Part shown: positions 51,779 to 59,289 of the stretch, in pieces
Layout of the letters: every line of letters starts with the position of its first letter
Numbering within the stretch: position 1 is the first letter of the stretch
Assembly: GCF_028209395.1 (NCBI RefSeq)
Contig: NZ_JAQLDQ010000009.1
Span: 8,680-72,679, forward strand
DNA: 64,000 bases
Direction: 5' to 3'
Source: Collinsella aerofaciens
GTDB taxonomy: Bacteria; Actinomycetota; Coriobacteriia; Coriobacteriales; Coriobacteriaceae
Translations under genes and position numbers: made by a program
Notes under the pieces: model-generated
What the model saw: only the letters and a program-made list of their open reading frames with translations
Told to the model about the DNA's origin: nothing
Databases searched by the model: none

Positions 51779-53469
51779 TCGTACCCGTTAAGTTTACCTA
51801 CGCCTCGCGCGACCTGTGGTTCGACCCGCAGGATCTGGATATCCTCGAGGCCGATTATGCCATTTGTTCCACCGAGCGCGGAACCGAGATCGGCCTGGTC
51901 ACGGCCGATCCCTTCGAGGTGCCGCAAGATGAGATCGGTCAGCCGCTCAAGCCCGTGCTGCGCGTGGCGAGCGACATCGACCTGCAGCTTGCCGACGACC
52001 TGGCCATCCAAGGCGACGAGGCGATGGTCGATTTCCGCCGTCTGGTCAAAGAGCTCGATCTCGAGATGAAGCCGGTCGGCGTCGAGTACCTGTTTGGCGG
52101 CGAGAAGGCCGTGTTCTACTTTGCGGCCGAGGAGCGCGTCGATTTTCGTCAGCTCGTCAAGGACCTGTCCTCAACGCTGCATATTCGCGTCGACATGCGC
52201 CAGATCGGCGTGCGCGACGAGACCCGCCTGGTGGGCGGCTATGCCCAGTGCGGACAGGAGCTCTGCTGTACGCGCTTTGGCGGACAGTTTGAGCCCGTCT
52301 CGATTCGCATGGCAAAAGAGCAGGACCTGCCGCTCAACTCGTCCAAGATCAGCGGCGTTTGCGGCCGCCTGATGTGCTGCCTGCGTTATGAGTTCGAGGC
52401 GTACAAGGACTTTAAGAGCCGTGCGCCCAAAAAGAAGACGCTCATCGATACGCCGCTCGGCAAGGCGCGTATCCAGGAGTATGACACGCCGCGTGAGCAG
52501 CTGGTGCTGCGCCTGGAGAACGGCAAAGTCTTTAAGGTCAACCTGGCCGATATGACGTGCTCGGAGGGCTGCAAAAAGAAGGCCGCCGAGCAGGGCTGCA
52601 ACTGCCGCCCCGACTGCGTGACGCGCGACGTGCTCGAGCGCATCGAGTCGCCCGAGATGCGCCTGGCGCTCATGGAGCTCGATCGCGAGAACGGCGTCGA
52701 CGTGGGCGATGGCCTGTCGAGTGCCGACCGCCTGGCCGGCACGTCGATGCCCAAGCGTCGTCGTCGCGATGCCGAATCCGATGCTCGCGCCGGTCAGGGT
52801 CAGGGCGAGGGCCGTGGCCGTGGAAAGGGTCGCGGCAAGGCCGAGGCACCCGAGGCCGAGGGGGCGGCCGATGGCCGTCGCCGCCGCAAGCGCGCGGGCT
52901 CGGGCGATGCTACCGAGGCTGCAGCCGCGGGCAAGAACGCCTCTCGCGAGCGCGAGGTCCAGCAACCCCAGCAGCAGAATCGCGGCGGTGGTATGAACCC
53001 CACACGTCGCCGCCGCCGTCATCTGTCGAGCGAGGAGCGCGAGGACGCCTTCCGCGCCGCAGCCGCTCGCGAGGCTGGTGCCGCCCCCAAGGGTGGTTCG
53101 GGTTCCGATGCGCCTGCCGACAAGGGTGGCAAGTCACGTGGCGAGGAGGAGCGCGCGCCGCGTCCGCGCCGTCGCCATTCCTCGGGCGCGCAGCAGAAGC
53201 CCTCAGTGCCCTCCGTGGCCGATCAGGTCTCGGATGGCGAGGTCAAGGTCACGCGCCGTCGTCCCGGAGATGGCGGGGGAGCGGCTGCCAAGGCTTCGCG
53301 TGGCGCCGCTCGCGACGAGCGCGAGCCGCGCGAGGATCGCGGTGGCGAGGGCTCGGCCGACCAGGGTCAAAAGCGCCGTCGCCGTCGCCGTTCCCGCAAG
53401 CCGCGCCAGGATGGCGGCGAGGGCTCGACTCCGTCTTCGTCCGCACCGCAACCGCCCGCCGGCGAATAA
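51769..53469 (+). CDS. ricT: RicT/YaaT PSP1-domain protein with long basic tail
   Basis: A 566-residue protein whose first 320 residues are a RicT (YaaT) PSP1-domain protein. In Bacillus this is part of the Fe-S-containing RicAFT complex that guides RNase Y. Conserved cysteines are in GQELCCTRFGGQFEPVSI and GVCGRLMCCLRYE. An additional cysteine cluster lies near 262-285 (CSEGCKKKAAEQGCNCRPDC). From about 325 to the end is a disordered Arg/Gly/Lys/Ala-rich tail with repeated RRRR blocks, about 240 residues not found in the Bacillus protein. It overlaps holB by ten bases. Confidence 0.92.
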   Translation: MPLVVPVKFTYASRDLWFDPQDLDILEADYAICSTERGTEIGLVTADPFEVPQDEIGQPLKPVLRVASDIDLQLADDLAIQGDEAMVDFRRLVKELDLEMKPVGVEYLFGGEKAVFYFAAEERVDFRQLVKDLSSTLHIRVDMRQIGVRDETRLVGGYAQCGQELCCTRFGGQFEPVSIRMAKEQDLPLNSSKISGVCGRLMCCLRYEFEAYKDFKSRAPKKKTLIDTPLGKARIQEYDTPREQLVLRLENGKVFKVNLADMTCSEGCKKKAAEQGCNCRPDCVTRDVLERIESPEMRLALMELDRENGVDVGDGLSSADRLAGTSMPKRRRRDAESDARAGQGQGEGRGRGKGRGKAEAPEAEGAADGRRRRKRAGSGDATEAAAAGKNASREREVQQPQQQNRGGGMNPTRRRRRHLSSEEREDAFRAAAAREAGAAPKGGSGSDAPADKGGKSRGEEERAPRPRRRHSSGAQQKPSVPSVADQVSDGEVKVTRRRPGDGGGAAAKASRGAARDEREPREDRGGEGSADQGQKRRRRRRSRKPRQDGGEGSTPSSSAPQPPAGE

Positions 53470-53532
53470 CGCCCGCGAGCGGATTTAGCTCGCCTTGCCC
53501 CGAGCGCATCGGGGTATCATAGCGCCGAATCA

Positions 53533-53568
53533 ACAACCCTCCCTGCGACCGAACGTAGGGAGGGTTGT
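53533..53568 (+). promoter_or_regulatory. Hairpin sequestering the comF ribosome-binding site
   Basis: ACAACCCTCCCT (53533-53544) pairs perfectly over 12 bases with AGGGAGGGTTGT (53557-53568). The second arm contains the GGGAGGG Shine-Dalgarno of comF, whose TTG start is three bases further on. A TATCAT -10 candidate at about 53513 would place the hairpin at the very 5' end of the transcript. Confidence 0.75.
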
Positions 53569-53571
53569 GTC

Positions 53572-54378
53572 TTGAAGAGCCGTTTGAACATATTGAGCCG
53601 TCTGCAGGGCGCCGGTGCCCTGCCGTTTGCGGACGAATTGCTACCGTTTGCCGAGCACGCGACGTACGAGGCGCTTGAGGCGTTGTCGCCCACGCGATGT
53701 GCCGGCTGCGAACGCGCCGGTGCGCTTATTTGCCAAGACTGCCTGGCCGCGCTCACGCTCATCGACCCACGTCATAGCTGCACCCGATGCGGCGCCCCGT
53801 TTGGGGATTTGCTGTGCACTGAGTGTTCGGTCGAGGGCACGTCCTCGACAATGGCGGAGGCGCTCGACCGCTGCCTGGCGTGCGCCGTCTATGCGCATCC
53901 GCTGCCGCGCATCATTAAAGCGTACAAGGATGCGGGCGAGCGACGTCTGGCTCCGTATCTGGCGGAGCTGCTCTACGACACCGCCCTGCATGCCCAGGTC
54001 GTAGCGCCCGATCGCTACGGAGGTGTGCTGTCCAGTGCGGATGCGGTGGTGTTTGTGCCTGCGACGGCGGCAGCGTTTCGGCGGCGTGGTTTTGATCATA
54101 TGGAGGCCATTGCGCGCCCATTTTGCGAGCTGTCGGGTGTTCCCCTGCTCGATGCTCTCGTCAAGTACGGGCATGGCGACCAGCGCGAACTCGGTCGTGA
54201 GGAGCGCCGCGAGCGTGCCCAAGGCATGTACGAGACGGTTGAGGATGTGCGCGGCCGCCGTCTGCTGCTTATCGATGACGTTATCACCACGGGCGCGACG
54301 ATGGCCGCGGCTTCGGCGGAACTCAAGCGCGCCGGTGCCACGGCCGTTGATGGCCTCGCTATCGCACGCGTTTGGTAG
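53572..54378 (+). CDS. ComF-family phosphoribosyltransferase-like protein
   Basis: A 268-residue ComF-type protein. Four CxxC pairs form the N-terminal zinc modules (CAGCERAGALICQDC and CTRCGAPFGDLLCTEC). The C-terminal phosphoribosyltransferase fold has the PRPP loop LLLIDDVITTGATMAA. AYKDAGERRLAPYLAELL and RRRGFDHMEAIAR match ComF. In transformable bacteria ComF assists DNA uptake; its enzymatic role is unclear. The TTG start follows GGGAGGG, which is buried in a 12-base hairpin. The next gene begins 11 bases later. Confidence 0.92.
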   Translation: MKSRLNILSRLQGAGALPFADELLPFAEHATYEALEALSPTRCAGCERAGALICQDCLAALTLIDPRHSCTRCGAPFGDLLCTECSVEGTSSTMAEALDRCLACAVYAHPLPRIIKAYKDAGERRLAPYLAELLYDTALHAQVVAPDRYGGVLSSADAVVFVPATAAAFRRRGFDHMEAIARPFCELSGVPLLDALVKYGHGDQRELGREERRERAQGMYETVEDVRGRRLLLIDDVITTGATMAAASAELKRAGATAVDGLAIARVW

Positions 54379-54389
54379 GGGTGGTTCAG

Positions 54390-55499
54390 ATGGCAATAAA
54401 GATCGGGCAGCGTGGCAAGCCTGCAAGCGAGCAGCTGGCTGCTTCCGTAATTCTGACGGGTGCCTCGGCGCTGCGCATGGTGCGCGCCGAGCGTCGGCAG
54501 ATGGGCTACATAAGCTGGAAGGACCTTAATCCCGATGAAGAGCGCCGTGTGCTGCGCACGTCGTCGCCCTCGACCGAGGACATCTATCTTCCCGATTTGG
54601 TGCGGATTGGGGCCGCAGGCGGCGAGGTGCAAGAGGATTTGTGCTTGCTGGTAGGGTCTGCAGCGCAGCGCCGCCGTATTCTTGGCGTGAGCTGGTCCGT
54701 ATGCTCCGAGTTGCCCGCCGGCTCGATTCTAGAGGTGGAACCGGGGGTGTACAGTCTATCTCCCGAGGCCCTTTGCGTAGCCGTCGCGCGCGAGGTCGGC
54801 TGCATCCAGGCATTTGCCCTGGCCCAGGAGCTGTGCTCTAAGATTTCACTGAGTGACCGCGGGAAGTATCTGCCTCCCTACACCTCGCCTGTCGTGAACA
54901 AATTGGCAAAGGACAAAGACCAGCCGCCAGATGTCGGTTACTTTGAGGTCGAGTCCGTGCTGACACCCGATTGCCTGGTAGATTACCTCGCGGCATGCAA
55001 GGGGAATGTGGCCAAACAGCTGCTGCGCCTGTGTCCCTACCTGTCGGAAAATCTGCGCTCGCCCATGGAGTGCATCATGCTCGCTCTGTTTTCGCTTCCG
55101 TTTTCCTATGGCGGATTTGCCTGCGGTCCCTTTAAGACCGACTACAAGATCGAGTTCGATGACCGTGCGCAGGCAATCTCGGGGATGCCGCATGCAGTTT
55201 GCGATGCGTATCAGGAAGCAGCCCAGTTTGACCTGGAATACAACGGTGAGCTGGGCCATTCCTCCCGGAGGGGACGTATCCATGATGAAAAACGCAACAC
55301 GGGCTTGATTACTATGGGAATCGAGGTCGCGACGGTCAACAACGAGATGCTCTGCGACATGGAAGCGATGGAAGCGCTCGCATGGCGCATCCACCAGCGC
55401 ATGGGTAAGCGATATCGCAACCGTGTTGACGCTCGCAGAAAGAAACAAGAGGCGCTATTTAACACGCTGCGGGCGTGTTTTGGGCTTAAACCCGCCTAA
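54390..55499 (+). CDS. Hypothetical protein with Vsr/DUF559-like C-terminus
   Basis: A 369-residue protein without a named family that I can be sure of. The middle contains SPMECIMLALFSLPFSYGGFA, and the end has FDLEYNGELGHSSR, RIHDEKRNTGLITMGIEVATV and EMLCDM. The order of Asp/Glu, the D-x2-R helix and the following strand resemble Vsr/DUF559-type PD-(D/E)XK nucleases, in which an E-Y-D/N-G strand and an H are typical. The N-terminal half is unassigned. The start at 54390 follows GGGGTGG, 11 bases after comF. A family 4 repeat element lies directly downstream. Nuclease function is an inference. Confidence 0.65.
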   Translation: MAIKIGQRGKPASEQLAASVILTGASALRMVRAERRQMGYISWKDLNPDEERRVLRTSSPSTEDIYLPDLVRIGAAGGEVQEDLCLLVGSAAQRRRILGVSWSVCSELPAGSILEVEPGVYSLSPEALCVAVAREVGCIQAFALAQELCSKISLSDRGKYLPPYTSPVVNKLAKDKDQPPDVGYFEVESVLTPDCLVDYLAACKGNVAKQLLRLCPYLSENLRSPMECIMLALFSLPFSYGGFACGPFKTDYKIEFDDRAQAISGMPHAVCDAYQEAAQFDLEYNGELGHSSRRGRIHDEKRNTGLITMGIEVATVNNEMLCDMEAMEALAWRIHQRMGKRYRNRVDARRKKQEALFNTLRACFGLKPA

Positions 55500-55530
55500 C
55501 AATGCTCTGAAACAGGGGGTTGGATATATG

Positions 55531-55753
55531 CTTTGGCCAAAATATAGCAAATATGAGTACTGCCACAAATTCAGTAACAGCAAAATCAGGGATTTTGGGA
55601 CTGGAAGATGGGGTAGATTAGAAAGTTATTAAACAAATGTGGAATATCCTGGCATCAATCTGACGTTATAGAGCGTGAAAACAGCTTGCAGAGCCAAAAA
55701 CTCCTGCTACTAAATTGGTAACAGTACTCATATTTGCTATTTTTTGGCCACGG
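55531..55753. repeat. MITE/REPIN-like element, family 4, copy B
   Basis: Terminal inverted repeats TTTGGCCAAAATATAGCAAA(TATGAGTACTG) at 55531-55566 and its counterpart at 55717-55753 match the ends of the element at 18452-18685, including the inner CTACTAAA.TGGTAAC on the right side. The 223-base unit is AT-rich inside and non-coding. It takes up the first part of the 732-base gap before the lipoprotein gene. Confidence 0.82.
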
Positions 55754-55871
55754 CGCCCTAAGACGGGTGTGTTGGGGCTTTCCATAGGGGAGCGACGGGC
55801 TCAATCAGAGCACGTGCGGCCCGTCCTGACCTGCGAAATCTGTACTCGCGATGCGAATAACGCCCCTAACC

Positions 55872-55900
55872 TTAAACTTTAGCTTGAACTTAGCTATAAT
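55872..55900 (+). promoter_or_regulatory. Strong promoter of the lipoprotein gene
   Basis: TTAAAC (55872-55877) and TATAAT (55895-55900) are separated by exactly 17 bases. Transcription would start near 55907, giving a leader of about 325 bases. Confidence 0.8.
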
Positions 55901-55906
55901 GCGCTA

Positions 55907-56231
55907 CGTTCCTGCCAGGCTGTGGTTGCGGACGGACGAAATGCCCGTCCTAGTCCAAGACAGACGCGGTCAAAGGGATCCACGTAAGCGACCGCGTGCG
56001 CGCGGCGCGATCATGGCGCGTCCTAGATGTAAGCCGCACCGTCCGTTCTACTTTCTTTGGGGCAATACCGCCTCGCGGGCGAGCGGGCCAGTCGTGAAGG
56101 TGGCTGCGGCCTCCCGAGCAAACGCCCCGGTGCGCAAGTGTGGGGTCAAATACCAGGTCAGCTGGTGGGAACAACCTGATATTCCGCGCAACGCACGGAT
56201 CGTATACGACACAGAAGGCAGGGTAGTGGAC
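55907..56231 (+). other. Long structured 5' leader of unknown type
   Basis: The leader holds several stems: GACGG/CCGTC, ACGCGGTC/GACCGCGT (near 55966-56005) and CAGGT/ACCTG (near 56158-56180). The lipoprotein frame happens to be open through it, but the residues it would encode are Arg/Pro-rich and lie before the signal peptide, so it is taken as untranslated. It does not match T-box, SAM, cobalamin or lysine riboswitch consensus by eye. Confidence 0.5.
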
Positions 56232-57257
56232 ATGGTGAGGGGCAGCTTGATGCACGCGGCTCGGTTAGGTGCTGGGACCGCAGCGGTCATCGCCGTTTTG
56301 GGCCTGAGCGGATGCGCGTTCAACCCGCTGTCTACGTTCACGACTCCCACGATCGACCAGATCGAGTACGAGACCGTCACGCCGGCGATGTCGGACGATG
56401 CCCTGGTCACTCCCGGAACCCTGACGGTCGCCCTCGATACTTCCGATGCGCCGCAGGCCATGCAGGACGCCGACGGCGAGCTCACGGGGTATGCGGTTGA
56501 CGCCGCCCGCGCTCTCGCAAGCCGCATGGGCCTTAAGGTCGCCTTTGTCGATGCGTCCTCGGTAGGTTCCGTGCTCGGCGACAAAAAGGCCGATATCTTT
56601 ATCGGCGAGATTAACTCCACGGACGGGGACATTAGCTCGCTCGGCACCTGCCTGTACGATGCCACTTCCGTGTTCGGTAAAACTAGCGATGGTGGGTCGC
56701 TAAGCGTTTCCACCGATACCCTTAACGCGTCTACTCTGGGTGTCCAAATGTCCTCGGCCTCGCAGGAGGCGCTTGCTAAGCAGAGCATCACCGCCAACCA
56801 AAAGACCTACTCCAACATCAACGAGTGCTTTGAGGCGCTCGAGTCCGGCGAGGTCGACTATGTGATCTGCGACTCCACGGCCGGCGGCTACCTTGCACGC
56901 CTGATGAGCGAGGTCTCCTATGTCGGTGCGCTCGAGGCGCCCTCGACGCTTGGTGTTGTGGGCCTTTCGTCCAATGACGAACTGTGCCGTGCCGTGAGCG
57001 ATGCCCTCGACGGTATTACGGCCGACGGCACGCTCGAGGCGGTCCACTCTGTCTGGTATGGCACGATGCCCTACGACCTCACCACTAAGACGGTTTCGGG
57101 CGCTAACGTGCAGCCGGGCGATTCTGAGTCCAGTGAGACCATGTCCTCCGGCAGCGAGTCCTCCGATTCCAACAATGAGACCGCATCCTCTGAGGACAAC
57201 TCGTCCAGCCAGGAAGGCACCATCACCGACGACGACATTAACAAACTCAATAGCTAG
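56232..57257 (+). CDS. Lipoprotein, type 3 extracellular solute-binding family
   Basis: A 341-residue lipoprotein. The signal peptide ends in the lipobox VLGLSGC (Cys28). The mature part matches amino-acid-type (family 3) binding proteins: GTLTVALDTSDAPQAMQDADGELTGYAVDAARALASRMGL, then KADIFIGEI, and SGEVDYVICDSTAGGYLA. The last 45 residues are a Ser/Glu/Asn-rich tail. No permease or ATPase gene is adjacent. ATG 56232 is chosen as the start; GTG 56226 is possible. A strong promoter lies 330 bases upstream, leaving an unusually long leader. Confidence 0.85.
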   Translation: MVRGSLMHAARLGAGTAAVIAVLGLSGCAFNPLSTFTTPTIDQIEYETVTPAMSDDALVTPGTLTVALDTSDAPQAMQDADGELTGYAVDAARALASRMGLKVAFVDASSVGSVLGDKKADIFIGEINSTDGDISSLGTCLYDATSVFGKTSDGGSLSVSTDTLNASTLGVQMSSASQEALAKQSITANQKTYSNINECFEALESGEVDYVICDSTAGGYLARLMSEVSYVGALEAPSTLGVVGLSSNDELCRAVSDALDGITADGTLEAVHSVWYGTMPYDLTTKTVSGANVQPGDSESSETMSSGSESSDSNNETASSEDNSSSQEGTITDDDINKLNS

Positions 57258-57323
57258 TTATTGCTAGGGGTGGTGTCTCCTATACGTTGGAAAGGACACT
57301 TCTTCACGGTTTCAACACGCACT

Positions 57324-57357
57324 GCCGGGCTCCTCCAATAGGGGAGCCCGGCTTTTT
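57324..57357 (+). terminator. Rho-independent terminator after the lipoprotein gene
   Basis: GCCGGGCTCC pairs with GGGAGCCCGGC and is followed by five T. In the remaining gap to 57574 only a small hairpin (CGCACTTT/AAAAGTGCG near 57430) is seen. Confidence 0.9.
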
Positions 57358-57574
57358 CATCCCAATAAAACCAGCAGGTCAAAGCTAATTTTCGGGACCA
57401 AATACAAAGCCGTCGGCCCCCTCCTATAGCGCACTTTGCCACAGAAAAGTGCGAGACTTCGGTATGCGGTATCAAGCAATCGTTATTCGGGTCTTTAGGA
57501 ATCCGCGTGATTAAATGCACGGCAATGGGTACATAGCCAGTACAGTAAGTCCCCGAGGCAGATTGGAGCCACGT

Positions 57575-58159
57575 ATGGATATCAAGGTTTCTGGACGCAA
57601 GACGACGGTAACCGATGCTCTGCGTGCGCATGTGGATGAGAAGATCGGCGAGGCGCTCAAGGTTTTCGATATCGAGCCCATGACGGTCGACGTTGTACTT
57701 CGCTATGAGAAGAACCCCTCGAACCCCAACCCGGCAATCGTCGAGGTTACGGTTCGTGCCCGCGGTTCGGTGATTCGCGTTGCCGAGCACGGTGCAGATA
57801 TGTACGCCGCCATCGACCTCTCCGCCGATAAGGTCACCCGCCAGCTGCGCAAGTTCAAGACCAAGGTCGTGGACAACCGCCAGGGCGGTGCCAGCGCCGC
57901 GGATGTCGCACCGGTCGAGCGCGTTGAGGATCTGGCCGACCTGCTGCTGCCCGAGGAAGAGGACGACCTGCTCGTCCGCGAGAAGGTTATCGACGTCACC
58001 CCGATGACTGAGGAGCAGGCGCTGGTGCAGACCGATCTGCTCGGCCACGACTTCTACGTGTTCGAGAACGCGACGACTGGCCTCATCAATGTGGTGTATC
58101 ACCGTAAGAATGGTGGATATGGCATCATCAAGCCCCGCATCGAAACACTTGACGAGTAA
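57575..58159 (+). CDS. hpf: Ribosome hibernation-promoting factor, long form
   Basis: A 194-residue long HPF. The N-terminal domain (MDIKVSGRKTTVTDALRAHV, VEVTVRARGSVIRV, DMYAAIDLSADKVTRQLRKFK) binds the 30S decoding region. The C-terminal domain (VIDVTPMTEEQALVQTDLLGHDFYVFENATTGLINVVYHRKNGGYG) mediates 100S ribosome dimers. Both are complete. The ATG at 57575 follows TTGGAG. It is a single gene with its own terminator, as expected for a stationary-phase-controlled factor. Confidence 0.95.
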   Translation: MDIKVSGRKTTVTDALRAHVDEKIGEALKVFDIEPMTVDVVLRYEKNPSNPNPAIVEVTVRARGSVIRVAEHGADMYAAIDLSADKVTRQLRKFKTKVVDNRQGGASAADVAPVERVEDLADLLLPEEEDDLLVREKVIDVTPMTEEQALVQTDLLGHDFYVFENATTGLINVVYHRKNGGYGIIKPRIETLDE

Positions 58160-58188
58160 AATACGTTAACTTGCATGAGTTAACGGTT

Positions 58189-58220
58189 GGCGGCCATCCC
58201 ATGCGGGTGGCCGCCTTTTT
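58189..58220 (+). terminator. Rho-independent terminator after hpf
   Basis: GGCGGCCA pairs with TGGCCGCC and is followed by five T; a GTTAAC repeat flanks it. Confidence 0.9.
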
Positions 58221-58238
58221 ACGTAAGGAGTCGCTTTG

Positions 58239-59192
58239 ATGGACAAGGCCGCATCTACCGGTCATTCGGACCGTTGCCGCATCGTCGTCGATACCTGCTG
58301 CGACTTTAGCCCCGAGGTCGCCGCGAACCTCGATGTCGATATCCTGGGTTTCCCCTTCATTATCGATGGCGAGGAGCGCACGGATGACATCTGGTCGAGC
58401 ATCACGCCCAAGGAGTTTTACGACCGCATGCGCGCTGGTGCCCGCGTGTCCACCTCGGCTGTGTCGCTCGGTCGCTATATCGAGTTCTTTACCGAGTGCG
58501 CCAAAGAGGGCACGCCCACGGTCTACCTGTGCTTTACCTCGGCGCTGTCGTCGAGCTACAACTCCGCGTGCCAGGCGGCAGATGCCGTGCGCGCCGAGCA
58601 TCCCGATTTTGAGCTGTACGTGGTCGACAACGCTCTGCCCTGCGCGACCGGCGCGCTCTTGGCGCTCGAGGCCGTGCGCCAGCGTTCGGCGGGACTGACC
58701 GCCAAGCAGCTGGTCGATTGGGCAAACGAGGCAAAGACCTACGTCCACGGCTACTTTACGCTCGAGAGCTTCGACGCACTGGCTGCCGGCGGCCGCATTC
58801 CGCCCGCGGCGGCGCAGCTCACGGCAAAGCTCGATGTCAAGCCCGAGCTCTCCTACGACCTTGCCGGCTCGCTGTCGCTGATCGGCGTCAACCGCGGCCG
58901 CAAGAAGGCGCTCAAGTCCATCCTCAAGTCGTTCCGCGAGAACTACGTGCCCGACCGCACCATGCCCATCGCCATCATGACGGCCGATGCCGAAAAGGAC
59001 GGCGACTGGCTCGAAGCCGCCATCCGCAAGGAGGAAGGCTGCGCCGACGTCACGATCATTCGCAGCTCCGTGGGTCCCACCATTGGCTCGCACGTGGGCC
59101 CTGGCATGGTGGCCTGCGCGTTTTGGGGTAAGAACCGCGCCGACAAGGCGTCGCTTTCCGATCGCATCGCCCGCCGCGTGCGCGGTCAGTAG
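58239..59192 (+). CDS. DegV-family fatty-acid-binding protein
   Basis: A 317-residue DegV (FakB-like) protein. These bind a fatty acid and present it to the kinase FakA. The N-terminal RIVVDTCCDFSPEVA, the loop ARVSTSAVSLGRYIEFF (threonine/serine of the TSxP-type motif), FTSALSSSYNSA, and GSHVGPGMVACAFWG are characteristic. The start at ATG 58239 has TAAGGAG eight bases upstream. FakA is not in the window. It precedes the hydroxyacid dehydrogenase by about 100 bases. Confidence 0.92.
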   Translation: MDKAASTGHSDRCRIVVDTCCDFSPEVAANLDVDILGFPFIIDGEERTDDIWSSITPKEFYDRMRAGARVSTSAVSLGRYIEFFTECAKEGTPTVYLCFTSALSSSYNSACQAADAVRAEHPDFELYVVDNALPCATGALLALEAVRQRSAGLTAKQLVDWANEAKTYVHGYFTLESFDALAAGGRIPPAAAQLTAKLDVKPELSYDLAGSLSLIGVNRGRKKALKSILKSFRENYVPDRTMPIAIMTADAEKDGDWLEAAIRKEEGCADVTIIRSSVGPTIGSHVGPGMVACAFWGKNRADKASLSDRIARRVRGQ

Positions 59193-59289
59193 GCAAGCGC
59201 TGCGGCCGTAATCGATCCCAACTACAGCCCAAACGCTGGCACCGAGTATTCAACCTGGTAATAACACCCAACCCAAAAGGAAAGGTTTC

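Noticed and set aside
56050..56110. T-box-like GGGGCAATACCGCC string in the leader
   Set aside because: The T-box core GGGTGGNACCGCG is not matched and no specifier stem or terminator/antiterminator pair is visible.
55851..56231. Upstream extension of the lipoprotein (127 more codons)
   Set aside because: It would put Arg/Pro-rich sequence before the signal peptide and overlap the promoter; open frames are common by chance at this GC content.
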